From NCBI RefSeq assembly GCF_018070075.1, contig NZ_JAGPXE010000019.1:33476-97475 (forward strand): 64,000 bases of DNA. Reading direction: 5' to 3'. Positions 56,942 to 64,000 of the stretch are shown here, in pieces (position 1 is the stretch's first letter; every line of letters starts with the position of its first letter). The position numbers and the translations under genes were made by a program. The DNA comes from Saccharopolyspora endophytica (GTDB lineage: Bacteria; Actinomycetota; Actinomycetes; Mycobacteriales; Pseudonocardiaceae). Below the pieces are notes generated by a model. That model searched no databases and was not told where the DNA came from. It worked only from the letters and a program-made list of their open reading frames with translations.

Positions 56942-57322
56942 ATGGTGACCAAGCAGTTCAGCGGCTCGGCGGACGAAGCCGATCTGCGGCGGGCGGATTC
57001 GCTGGCGCGGGAGATCTTCTCCGACGTCGCCAACAAGTGGGCGCTGCTGATCATCGAAGCGCTCGGTGATCGCACCCTGCGGTTCAGCGAGCTGCGGACC
57101 GAGGTCGAGGGCATCAGCCACAAGATGCTCACCCAGAACCTGCGCATGCTGGAGCGCAACGGGCTCGCCGAGCGGACCGCGCACCCCACCGTGCCGCCGC
57201 GCGTCGAGTACGCCCTCACCGGGCCGGGCCGGGGTCTGCTGGCGACCGTCGACGCCATGTGCGAGTGGACCCACCGCCACATCGCCGACATCGACGAGGC
57301 CCGCCGCCGCTTCGGCGGCTGA
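56942..57322 (+). CDS. HxlR-family winged-helix regulator
   Basis: 126 residues: REIFSDVANKWALLIIEALGDRTLRFSELRTEVEGISHKMLTQNLRMLERNGLAERTAHPTVPPRVEYALTGPG is the full HxlR domain with its wing. It likely controls the divergent RidA gene and itself through the repeats in the gap. ATG 56942 follows GAGGAACCTC; a longer open frame upstream has no good start. Confidence 0.88.
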   Translation: MVTKQFSGSADEADLRRADSLAREIFSDVANKWALLIIEALGDRTLRFSELRTEVEGISHKMLTQNLRMLERNGLAERTAHPTVPPRVEYALTGPGRGLLATVDAMCEWTHRHIADIDEARRRFGG

Positions 57323-57420
57323 GGGCGCCCGCGGAGGCGGCCCGTCCGCTTCGCAGCGGCGTTTGCGCGGCTGAAACACCTGGTCACAGGGCATCTGCAG
57401 CAGCCCTCTCGCCAGGTGAA

Positions 57421-57434
57421 CGCAAACGCTTGCG
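57421..57434. promoter_or_regulatory. LacI-type operator CGCAAACGCTTGCG
   Basis: Near-perfect 14-bp palindrome with a central CG, the typical LacI/GalR half-site geometry, 65 nt before the lacI GTG. A half site GCGTTTGCGC is at 57359-57368. Confidence 0.7.
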
Positions 57435-57498
57435 CATGAGACTCAGGCCACAGTACATTCCTCGCGATCTGGACAGCGGGTCGATCGAGGGAGGGCCA

Positions 57499-58515
57499 GT
57501 GGTCGGCATCGAGGAGGTCGCGCGGCGAGCCGGTGTCTCGCCGTCGACGGTGTCGCGCGCGCTGCGCGGGCGCTCCGGGGTGTCGGACCGCACGCGGCAG
57601 CGCATCGCCGAGCTGGCCGCCGAACTCGACTACTCGATCTCCCGCTCGGCGTCCGGGTTGGCGACCGGGCGCACGCTCTGCATCGGCGTCGTCGTCCCGT
57701 TCGTGTGGCGGTGGTTCTTCGGGCAGATCATCGGCGGCGCCGAGCAGGTCCTGCGGGCCGCCGGCTACGACCTGATGCTCTACACCGCCGGGGACGTCGA
57801 ATCCCGCGAGCGGTTCTTCCGCGAACTGCCGGTGCGCGGGCGGGTGGACGCGGTGCTGGTGCTCTCCATGGACCTCACCGAGCAGGAAGCCGACCGGCTG
57901 CGCGGGCTGGACATGCCGCTGGGCCTGGTCGGGCACGACGCCGAGGGGTTCAGCTCGGTGCACATCGACGACCGGCTCGGCACCCGGCTGGCCGTGCAGC
58001 ACCTGATCAACCTCGGGCATCGCGACATCGCGATGATCCAGGGACTGGAACCGAGACCGCTGGGCGCCGTCGCGCCGATCATCCGCCGCGAGGCGTTCGT
58101 GCGGACCCTCCACGACAACGGCGTCGAACAGCGCCCCGAGTGGATGGTTCCCGGCGAGTTCTCCATCGCGGGCGGTGAGCGCGCCATGGACCGGCTGCTC
58201 GCCGAAAGCCACCAGCCCACTGCCGTTTTCGCCTACGCCGACGAGCTCGCCATGGGCGCGTTGCGCTCGCTGCGCCGGCACGGGCGGTCGACGCCGGAGG
58301 ACATGTCGATCGTGGGTTTCGACGACCACGAGATGAGCGAGTACGTGGACCTGACCACCGTCGCCCAGCCGGTGCGCGCCCAAGGGGCCACGGCAGCGCG
58401 ATTGCTGATCGACCAATTGGAATCGAACTCCCGCGAAAGCACCGTCGTACCCGTTCCGATCGAACTCGTGGTGCGCGGTTCAACAGCTCCTCCGCGCAGA
58501 AGCGCGGAATGGTGA
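57499..58515 (+). CDS. LacI-family repressor of alpha-glucoside operon
   Basis: 338 residues. HTH at the N-terminus (IEEVARRAGVSPSTVSRALRGRSGVSDRTRQRIAELAAELDY), hinge, then a sugar-binding core (IGVVVPFVWRWFFGQIIGG to the C-terminus). Located immediately before a sugar ABC transporter and a GH13 glucosidase in the same direction, it should repress them until an alpha-glucoside binds. GTG 57499 follows GAGGGAGGGCC. Confidence 0.88.
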   Translation: MVGIEEVARRAGVSPSTVSRALRGRSGVSDRTRQRIAELAAELDYSISRSASGLATGRTLCIGVVVPFVWRWFFGQIIGGAEQVLRAAGYDLMLYTAGDVESRERFFRELPVRGRVDAVLVLSMDLTEQEADRLRGLDMPLGLVGHDAEGFSSVHIDDRLGTRLAVQHLINLGHRDIAMIQGLEPRPLGAVAPIIRREAFVRTLHDNGVEQRPEWMVPGEFSIAGGERAMDRLLAESHQPTAVFAYADELAMGALRSLRRHGRSTPEDMSIVGFDDHEMSEYVDLTTVAQPVRAQGATAARLLIDQLESNSRESTVVPVPIELVVRGSTAPPRRSAEW

Positions 58516-58579
58516 GGAGATGACGAAGGAGGCTGGTAAGCGCAGGTGAGAGCCTGCCGTTCGCTGGCGATCTGAAATC

Positions 58580-58594
58580 GGGCGCCTCGCGCCC
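58580..58594 (+). terminator. short GC hairpin between lacI and the binding-protein gene
   Basis: GGGCGC-CTC-GCGCCC, six perfect pairs, 65 nt after the lacI stop. It may weaken read-through from lacI into the transport genes. The 190-nt gap shows no further LacI site. Confidence 0.4.
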
Positions 58595-58705
58595 GGCGCA
58601 ATTCGACGAATCGAAGACCGAACGACCGCACGATGCCACTGGATCGATCCGGTGCATCGCGCGGCGGAGCCCCGTGCGCTCGATGAGTCCTCAATGGAGA
58701 GTGAC

Positions 58706-59995
58706 ATGAGACAGAGAAACCGGTTAGCGATCGCCGCGGTGCTGACGTGCACCGCCGCACTGACCGCCGGCTGCGGCGGTTCGGCCACCAACGAGCCCTC
58801 GGCGGCGCTCGAAGGCCGCGGCCCGATCACCTTCGTGGCGGGCAAGGACGAGGAGAGCGTCAACCCCAAGATCGTCGAGGCGTGGAACAAGGCGCACCCC
58901 GACGAGCAGGTCCGCTTCATCGAGCTCTCCTCCTCCGCCGATGACCAGCGCCAGCAGATGGTGCAGAACGCGCAGACCAAGTCCGACGCGTTCACCGTGC
59001 TCGACCTCGACAACGTCTGGACCGCCGAGTTCGCCGCGAACCGCTGGATCACCGCACTTCCCCAGGAGCAGTTCGGCATCGACCAGTTCGTGCCGACCAC
59101 CGTCGAGACCTCGCTGTACCGCGACCGCCTCTACGGCGTTCCCGCCACTTCCGACGGCGCGATGCTCTACTTCCGCGAGGACCTGCTGGCCAAGGCCGGT
59201 GCGCAGCCCCCGACGACGTGGGACGAGATGCGCCGGGTCTGCGACAAGGTGCTCGCCCTGCCGGAGGCCGCCGGGATGTCCTGCTTCGCGGGGCAGTACG
59301 AGAAGTACGAGGGGCTCACGGTCAACTTCGCCGAGGCGGTGCAGGGCGCCGGTGGCGTGATCACCGACCCGAGCGGCAAGCCCAACGTCAACACGCCCGA
59401 GGCCAAGCGCGGTCTGGACGCGCTCATCGAGGGATTCCGCTCCGGGACGATCCCTCGCGAGGCGATCACGTACAAGGAGACCGAGACGCGGCGGGCCTTC
59501 ATGGAGGGCAAGATCGTGTTCAGCCGCGCCTGGCCGAGCCAGTACTCGCACGCGGCCAAGACCGACGGTTCTTCCGGCGTGGCGGGCAAGTTCGACGTCG
59601 CGCCGCTGCCCGGCGTCTCCGGTCCCGGCGTGTCCAGCCTCGGCGGGCACAGCCTGGCGATCTCCTCGTTCGCCAAGAACAAGGCCACCGCGGTCGACTT
59701 CATCAAGTTCGCCACCGCCCCCGAGCAGCAGCGGCTGCGGCTGGACCAGGGTTCGCTGGCGCCGACCCGCAGCGCGCTCTACGACGACCCGTCGATGCAG
59801 GCCAAGTACCCGTACCTGCCGCTGCTGAAGAGGTCCATCGAGGGCGCCGAGCCGCGTCCCCGGGTGGTCAAGTACGGCGAGGTGACCGACGTGATCCAGG
59901 AGCACGCCTACGCGGCGTTGCGCGGCGAGAAGTCCTCCGAGCAGGCGCTGGCCGATCTGCAGGCCCGGCTCCAGGAGCTGACCGGACAGCAGTGA
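58706..59995 (+). CDS. aglE: sugar ABC transporter substrate-binding lipoprotein (AglE-like)
   Basis: 429 residues. Lipoprotein signal with lipobox ALTAGC, then the family 1 extracellular solute-binding fold (DRLYGVPATSDGAMLYFREDLLAKAG, GKIVFSRAWPSQY). It captures an oligosaccharide, most likely an alpha-glucoside, outside the membrane for the two permeases encoded next. ATG 58706 follows GGAGAGTGAC; ATG 58694 is an in-frame alternative. No ATPase gene follows, as in other actinomycetes where MsiK energises several CUT1 importers. Confidence 0.82.
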   Translation: MRQRNRLAIAAVLTCTAALTAGCGGSATNEPSAALEGRGPITFVAGKDEESVNPKIVEAWNKAHPDEQVRFIELSSSADDQRQQMVQNAQTKSDAFTVLDLDNVWTAEFAANRWITALPQEQFGIDQFVPTTVETSLYRDRLYGVPATSDGAMLYFREDLLAKAGAQPPTTWDEMRRVCDKVLALPEAAGMSCFAGQYEKYEGLTVNFAEAVQGAGGVITDPSGKPNVNTPEAKRGLDALIEGFRSGTIPREAITYKETETRRAFMEGKIVFSRAWPSQYSHAAKTDGSSGVAGKFDVAPLPGVSGPGVSSLGGHSLAISSFAKNKATAVDFIKFATAPEQQRLRLDQGSLAPTRSALYDDPSMQAKYPYLPLLKRSIEGAEPRPRVVKYGEVTDVIQEHAYAALRGEKSSEQALADLQARLQELTGQQ

Positions 59996-60001
59996 GCGCG
60001 C

Positions 60002-60030
60002 GGGGCGGCGCCGGTTCGCGGCGCCGCCCC
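60002..60030 (+). terminator. intercistronic hairpin between aglE and aglF
   Basis: GGGGCGGCGCC-GGTTCGC-GGCGCCGCCCC, 11 perfect pairs, six nt after the aglE stop and 18 nt before the aglF start. Such hairpins stabilise upstream mRNA or attenuate, giving more binding protein than permease. Confidence 0.7.
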
Positions 60031-60047
60031 GGGACTCGGGGAGGTAG

Positions 60048-61061
60048 ATGATGACGACAGAAGTGGAATCCGCCGCCGCGCCCTCGTCCGGGCGCCTCGC
60101 GGCGCACGATCGCCGCAGGCGGAGGTCGCCCCAAGCCGCCGCCGTCGCGCGACTGGCCGGGATGCTGGTGTCGCCGACGTTGCTGGTGCTCGGTCTGGTG
60201 GTGGTCTACCCGATCGTCGCGGCGCTGCGGCAGTCGCTGTTCACCGAGGGCCAGGGCGTCGACGCCGAGGGGTTCGTGGTCGAGGGCGAGCAGTTCGCCG
60301 GGCTCGGCAACTACGCCGAGGTGTTCGCCGGTCCCGCCGCCGCGCGGTTCTGGAACGCCCTGTGGAACACGACTTTCTTCACCACGACGACGGTGGTCCT
60401 GGAAGCGGTGCTCGGCGTCGCGATGGCGCTGATCATGCACCGGGCGTTCCGCGGGCGCGGTCTGGTGCGCGCGAGCGTGCTGGTGCCGTGGGCGATCCCG
60501 ACCGCGGTCTCGGCGCTGCTGTGGCGGTGGATCTTCGCCTCCGACGGCGTGGTCAACGCGATGCTCGGAACGCAAGTGCTCTGGAGCGCCGACGGCGGAC
60601 CGGCGAAGCTCGCGGTGATCGTGGCCGAGGTGTGGAAGACCGCGCCCTTCGTGGGTCTGCTGGTGCTGGCGGGACTGCAGGTGATCCCGCGCGACGTCTT
60701 CGAGGCCGCGCGGGTCGACGGCGCCACCGCCTGGCAGCGGTTCGCGCACATCACGCTCCCGCTGGTGCGTCCCGCGCTGCTGGTGGCGGTGCTGTTCCGG
60801 ATGCTCGACTCGCTGCGCATGTTCGACCTGCCGTTCGTGCTGATCGGGCAGCAGAAGGAATCGGTGGAGACGCTGTCGATGCTGGCCTGGCAGGAGGCCA
60901 CCAACGTGCGGTACGGGGCCGCGGCGGCCTACGCGACGATCATGTTCTGCTACGTCGCCGTCGTGGCCTTCGCCTTCGTCAAGCTGCTGGGCGCGGACCT
61001 GCTGGGAGAAGCGCGCTCGCAGGTGAGAACCGCCCGGAAGAACCGAAAGGCGGTGGCGTGA
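60048..61061 (+). CDS. aglF: sugar ABC transporter permease, MalF-type (AglF-like)
   Basis: 337 residues with about six to seven membrane helices (GMLVSPTLLVLGLVVVYPIVAAL first). The ATPase-contact EAA loop is EAARVDGATAWQRFAHITLPLVRP. Paired with the next permease it forms a CUT1 carbohydrate channel. GGGGAGGTAG precedes tandem ATG codons at 60048 and 60051. Its stop overlaps the aglG start (TGATG). Confidence 0.88.
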   Translation: MMTTEVESAAAPSSGRLAAHDRRRRRSPQAAAVARLAGMLVSPTLLVLGLVVVYPIVAALRQSLFTEGQGVDAEGFVVEGEQFAGLGNYAEVFAGPAAARFWNALWNTTFFTTTTVVLEAVLGVAMALIMHRAFRGRGLVRASVLVPWAIPTAVSALLWRWIFASDGVVNAMLGTQVLWSADGGPAKLAVIVAEVWKTAPFVGLLVLAGLQVIPRDVFEAARVDGATAWQRFAHITLPLVRPALLVAVLFRMLDSLRMFDLPFVLIGQQKESVETLSMLAWQEATNVRYGAAAAYATIMFCYVAVVAFAFVKLLGADLLGEARSQVRTARKNRKAVA

Positions 61062-61897
61062 TGACCTCTTCGGCCCGACCCTGGAAGCGCTGGTTGCCGC
61101 ACGCGGGTGTCGCGGTGATCGTGCTGTACTGCCTGGCCCCGTTCTACTGGATGACCGCCACCGCGTTCCGCCGGCCATCGGACCAGTTCGACCTCAGCCC
61201 GCTGCCCGCGGTGTGGTCGCTGGAGAACTTCCGCGCCGTCTTCGCCCCCGACGTGGGTTTCGGATGGGCGCTGCTGAACAGCCTCGTGGTCGCCTCGGTG
61301 ACCACGCTGCTGACGCTGGTGATCGGCATGACGACCGCCTACGCCCTGGCGCGGCTGCACTTCCGCGGCAAGAACGCGGTGCTGGCGCTGATCATCGCCT
61401 GTTCGATGTTCCCGGGGATCTCGCTGATCGTGCCGCTGCTCAAGCTGTTCACCGACATCGGCTGGATCAACACCTACCAGGCGATGGTGCTGCCGAGCCT
61501 GTCGTTCGCGCTGCCGCTGGCGGTGTGGAACCTGACGACGTTCTTCCGCCAGATGCCGGTGGAGCTGGAGCAGGCGGCGATGGTGGACGGCTGCACGCCC
61601 GGTCAGGCCTTCCGCAAGGTGATCGTCCCGCTGGCGGCGCCCGGCGTGTTCACCACGGCGATCCTGACCTTCATCATGGCCTGGAACGAGTTCATCATCG
61701 CGCTGACCATGGTCAACGAGAAGGAGATGCAGACCGTCACGGTCGCCATCTCGAAGTTCGTCGGCGCGCAGGGGCACGAACAGCCCTTCGGCACCCAGAT
61801 GGCAGCGGGCGTGATCGTCACCGTACCGCTGGTCCTCGCCGTGCTCATCTTCCAGCGCCGCATCATCGCCGGCCTGACCTCGGGCGGGCTCAAATGA
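61061..61897 (+). CDS. aglG: sugar ABC transporter permease, MalG-type (AglG-like)
   Basis: 278 residues, six membrane helices. EAA loop EQAAMVDGCTPGQAFRKVIVPLAAPG. Typical MalG-type start (PHAGVAVIVLYCLAPFYWMTATAFR) and C-terminal GLTSGGLK tail. It completes the CUT1 channel with AglF. ATG 61061 overlaps the previous stop by one base, and its own stop overlaps a possible ATG of the glucosidase gene. Confidence 0.88.
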   Translation: MTSSARPWKRWLPHAGVAVIVLYCLAPFYWMTATAFRRPSDQFDLSPLPAVWSLENFRAVFAPDVGFGWALLNSLVVASVTTLLTLVIGMTTAYALARLHFRGKNAVLALIIACSMFPGISLIVPLLKLFTDIGWINTYQAMVLPSLSFALPLAVWNLTTFFRQMPVELEQAAMVDGCTPGQAFRKVIVPLAAPGVFTTAILTFIMAWNEFIIALTMVNEKEMQTVTVAISKFVGAQGHEQPFGTQMAAGVIVTVPLVLAVLIFQRRIIAGLTSGGLK

Positions 61898-63561
61898 CCG
61901 GAATCGGAGAGGGAGAACCGTTGCAGCACAAGCACTCTGATGAAAAGCCGTGGTGGCGCGACGCGGTGATCTACCAGGTCTATATCCGCAGCTTCGCCGA
62001 CGGTGACGGCGACGGGATGGGCGACATCGAGGGCATCCGGTCGAAGCTGCCCTACCTGCGGGATCTGGGCGTCGACGCGTTGTGGATCAACCCGTGGTAC
62101 CGCTCGCCGCAGGCCGACGCGGGCTACGACGTGGCCGACTTCCGCGACATCGACCCGCGCTTCGGCACCCTCGCCGACGCGGAGAAGCTGATCGCCGACG
62201 CCCACGAGCACGGGCTGCGCATCATCCCGGACATCGTGCCCAACCACACCTCCGACCAGCACCGGTGGTTCCAGGACGCGCTGGCCGCCGAGCCGAGCGC
62301 TCCGGAACGGCAGCGCTACGTCTTCCGACCCGGCCTGGGCGCCGACGGCGATCGGCCGCCGAACAACTGGCGGTCGGTGTTCGGCGGTCCCGCCTGGACC
62401 CGGGTGGCCGACGGCGAGTGGTACCTGCACCTGTTCGCACCCGAACAACCCGACCTGAACTGGGCGAATCCCGAGGTCCACGACGAGTTCGCCGACGTCC
62501 TGCGGTTCTGGTTCGACCGCGGCGTGGACGGCTTCCGCATCGACGTCGCCCACGGCCTGGTCAAGGACCCGGAGTTGCCGGACCTGACCGGCGAACCGGA
62601 CGAGCGCCTCGCGCACCCGCACTGGGACCGCGACGAGGTGCACGACATCTACCGCCGGTGGCGCCGCATCGCCGACGAGTACCCGGGCGAGCGCAAGTTC
62701 GTCGCCGAGGCGTGGGCGCCGTCGCCGCAACGGCTCGCCCGGTACCTGCGGCCGGGTGGTCTGCACACCGCGTTCAACTTCGACTTCCTGAAGTGCCCGT
62801 GGAGCCCGGAGCGGATGCGCGAGGTCATCGACTCGACGATGGCGAGCCTGACCGCCGTGGGCGCACCCCCGACGTGGGTGCTGTCCAACCACGACGTGCC
62901 CCGGCACGTGACCCGGTACGGCAGGGAGACCGCGTGGGTGCCGCACGACCAGCGGGCGATCGGCGAGGACGAGCTGGTCCTCGACGAGCCCGACCTGGCA
63001 CGCGGGACCCGCCGGGCGCGGGCGGCGGCGCTGCTGATGCTCGCGCTGCCGGGCGGCGCCTACGTCTACCAGGGCGAGGAGCTCGGGCTCCCCGAGGTCG
63101 AAGACCTCCCCGATGAGGCCCTGCAAGACCCGATGTGGGAGCGCTCGGGTCGCACCGAGCGGGGTCGCGACGGCTGCCGAGTGCCGATGCCGTGGTCGGG
63201 TTCGACGCCGCCGTTCGACTTCGGCCCCGCCGGGTCCGCGGAGCCCTGGCTCCCCCAGCCGGCTGACTGGCGCGACCGCACCGCCGAGGCGCAGGACGGC
63301 GCCGCCGCCTCCACGCTGGAGCTCTACCGCGAGGCCCTGCGCCTGCGGCGCGAGCTCGACGCGCTGGGCGAAGGCGGGATGCGCTGGCTGGACTCCCCCG
63401 GCGGCGTCCTGGCGTTCCGCCGCGAACCCGGCTTCACCTGCGTGGTCAACATGTCCGGCGCCCCCCAGCCGCTACCCGACCACGACCGGATCCTCCTCAC
63501 CAGCGACGACCTGACCGACGACCACCTCCCCACCGACACCGCCGCCTGGCTGGCCGACTGA
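61894..63561 (+). CDS. GH13 alpha-glucosidase (oligo-1,6-/alpha-1,4-glucosidase type)
   Basis: 555 residues from ATG 61894, which overlaps the aglG stop; TTG 61921 has the better ribosome site (GAGGGAGAACCG) and would give 546. It starts PWWRDAVIYQVYIRSFADGDGD. Catalytic residues: Asp217 in DGFRIDVAHGL (nucleophile), Glu272 in FVAEAW (acid/base), Asp334 in SNHDVPRH (transition-state Asp). No signal peptide: it splits imported alpha-glucosides in the cytoplasm, completing the LacI-AglEFG operon. Confidence 0.88.
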   Translation: MTGIGEGEPLQHKHSDEKPWWRDAVIYQVYIRSFADGDGDGMGDIEGIRSKLPYLRDLGVDALWINPWYRSPQADAGYDVADFRDIDPRFGTLADAEKLIADAHEHGLRIIPDIVPNHTSDQHRWFQDALAAEPSAPERQRYVFRPGLGADGDRPPNNWRSVFGGPAWTRVADGEWYLHLFAPEQPDLNWANPEVHDEFADVLRFWFDRGVDGFRIDVAHGLVKDPELPDLTGEPDERLAHPHWDRDEVHDIYRRWRRIADEYPGERKFVAEAWAPSPQRLARYLRPGGLHTAFNFDFLKCPWSPERMREVIDSTMASLTAVGAPPTWVLSNHDVPRHVTRYGRETAWVPHDQRAIGEDELVLDEPDLARGTRRARAAALLMLALPGGAYVYQGEELGLPEVEDLPDEALQDPMWERSGRTERGRDGCRVPMPWSGSTPPFDFGPAGSAEPWLPQPADWRDRTAEAQDGAAASTLELYREALRLRRELDALGEGGMRWLDSPGGVLAFRREPGFTCVVNMSGAPQPLPDHDRILLTSDDLTDDHLPTDTAAWLAD

Positions 63562-63611
63562 CAACCCACGGGCCTCACAACCCTGGTCCCCGGTCCCGGC
63601 AACACCACCCG

Positions 63612-63874
63612 GATTACCGCCGTAATCAGGCCCCCGAATACTCCCGTATTCCGACACCCGATCACGGCGGTCTTCCGGGCACCGGATCCACCAGCGCACT
63701 CAGGTCATCCCACCGGAACCCGACACGTCGTCCACCCGGACACCCACCACCACCTCCCCGACCGGATTTCCACTGAAGTCCGGTCCCGGATTTCCACTGA
63801 AGTCAGGGACCGGGTTTCCAACGAAGTCCCGACCGGCCGGATTTCCACTGAAGTCCGCAGCCGGGTTTCCACTG
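63612..63874. repeat. palindrome array after glucosidase gene, cut by an insertion
   Basis: Copies with other cores at 63612 (GATTACCGCCGTAATC), 63637 (GAATACTCCCGTATTC) and 63660, then CACT-core copies at 63765, 63789, 63813 and 63840 (spacing 24, 24, 27) and a broken copy starting at 63864. The last unit stops after GGTTTCCACTG, where the mobile element begins. Confidence 0.85.
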
Positions 63875-64000
63875 GGCCTGTCTGATTTTTCGTGGGTGAG
63901 GCGGTGGTCGGTTTCTAGTTGAGGCTGATCCGGTCGCCGTAGAACATCACGAGGGTGTTCAGGGCCTGTTTCCAGCCGTGCGTTCGCCCGGTGACGTTAC
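63875..64000 (-). mobile_element. end of an insertion sequence with transposase C-terminus, IS256-like
   Basis: From 63875 (GGCCTGTCTGATTTTTCG) the sequence leaves the repeat array. On the minus strand a frame enters from beyond the window and ends at 63915 with HGWKQALNTLVMFYGDRISLN and stop. The GWKQALNT-x-GDRI ending resembles IS256-family (mutator-like) transposases. The element lies mostly outside the window, so terminal repeats and family cannot be confirmed. Confidence 0.5.

Overview
The window is about 70% G+C, uses GTG and TTG starts often and has tightly overlapping stop/start junctions. Its gene content (WhiJ-type XRE/DUF397 pairs, GtrA, ClgR/PopR family regulator, AztABCD-type zinc importer, several GntR, TetR and LacI regulators) points to a soil actinomycete, most likely Pseudonocardiaceae; Saccharopolyspora or a close relative is my guess, from gene style rather than from any marker gene. 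No rRNA, tRNA, CRISPR array or phage gene was seen.

Layout. 1-12 kb: a 5'-truncated SRPBCC protein with an acidic tail, an enoyl-CoA hydratase, GtrA, a stand-alone PycTM-like membrane protein, an MHS-type transporter, an XRE-DUF5753/DUF397 pair with a small Cys protein, a nitroreductase, an MHS transporter overlapping a FadD17-like ligase, and two ClpP paralogues converging on a ClgR/PopR-type regulator. 12-24 kb: a secreted phosphodiesterase-like protein, YdcF, an S1C protease, a TetR-controlled efflux pump plus FAD monooxygenase, an UPF0014 permease, a TPR protein, LysR, SDR (plus a broken second SDR), an MpaB-like oxygenase and HAD/TetR. 24-33 kb: an MFS pump, a deletion junction joining a broken regulator to a broken aztC, aztD-aztB divergent from aztA, and two secreted glycosidases (clan GH-A-like and GH65) transcribed divergently.

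33-53 kb is a catabolic block. A minus-strand operon carries homoprotocatechuate-type meta-cleavage genes (FAH-RraA fusion, DapA-like aldolase, hpaE, hpaD, MobA-like hydroxylase) under a divergent GntR. Then come inositol genes (iolC, Cgl0159-type aldolase, iolB, iolD) under an IolR-like GntR, and ureide genes (allantoinase, Asp/Glu-type racemase, NCS1 permease, ureidoglycine aminohydrolase) that share GTATAC boxes and sit next to an FCD-type GntR. None of the three pathways is complete in the window. 53-64 kb: two coupled secreted phosphatases, a RidA/HxlR pair, and a LacI-headed alpha-glucoside ABC importer with a GH13 glucosidase. The right edge enters a transposable element.

The most unusual signal is intergenic. 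Small 16-bp palindromes of the form GATTNC-N4-GNAATC are arrayed at exact or near 24-nt periods in five gene gaps, with interchangeable cores (CACT or GGCG). A second element uses two copies of an 18-bp perfect palindrome, always exactly 38 nt apart. Other notable points are the aztC/regulator deletion scar, a ClpP whose active-site serine is displaced by two residues, the FAH-RraA fusion and the shared ureide operators.
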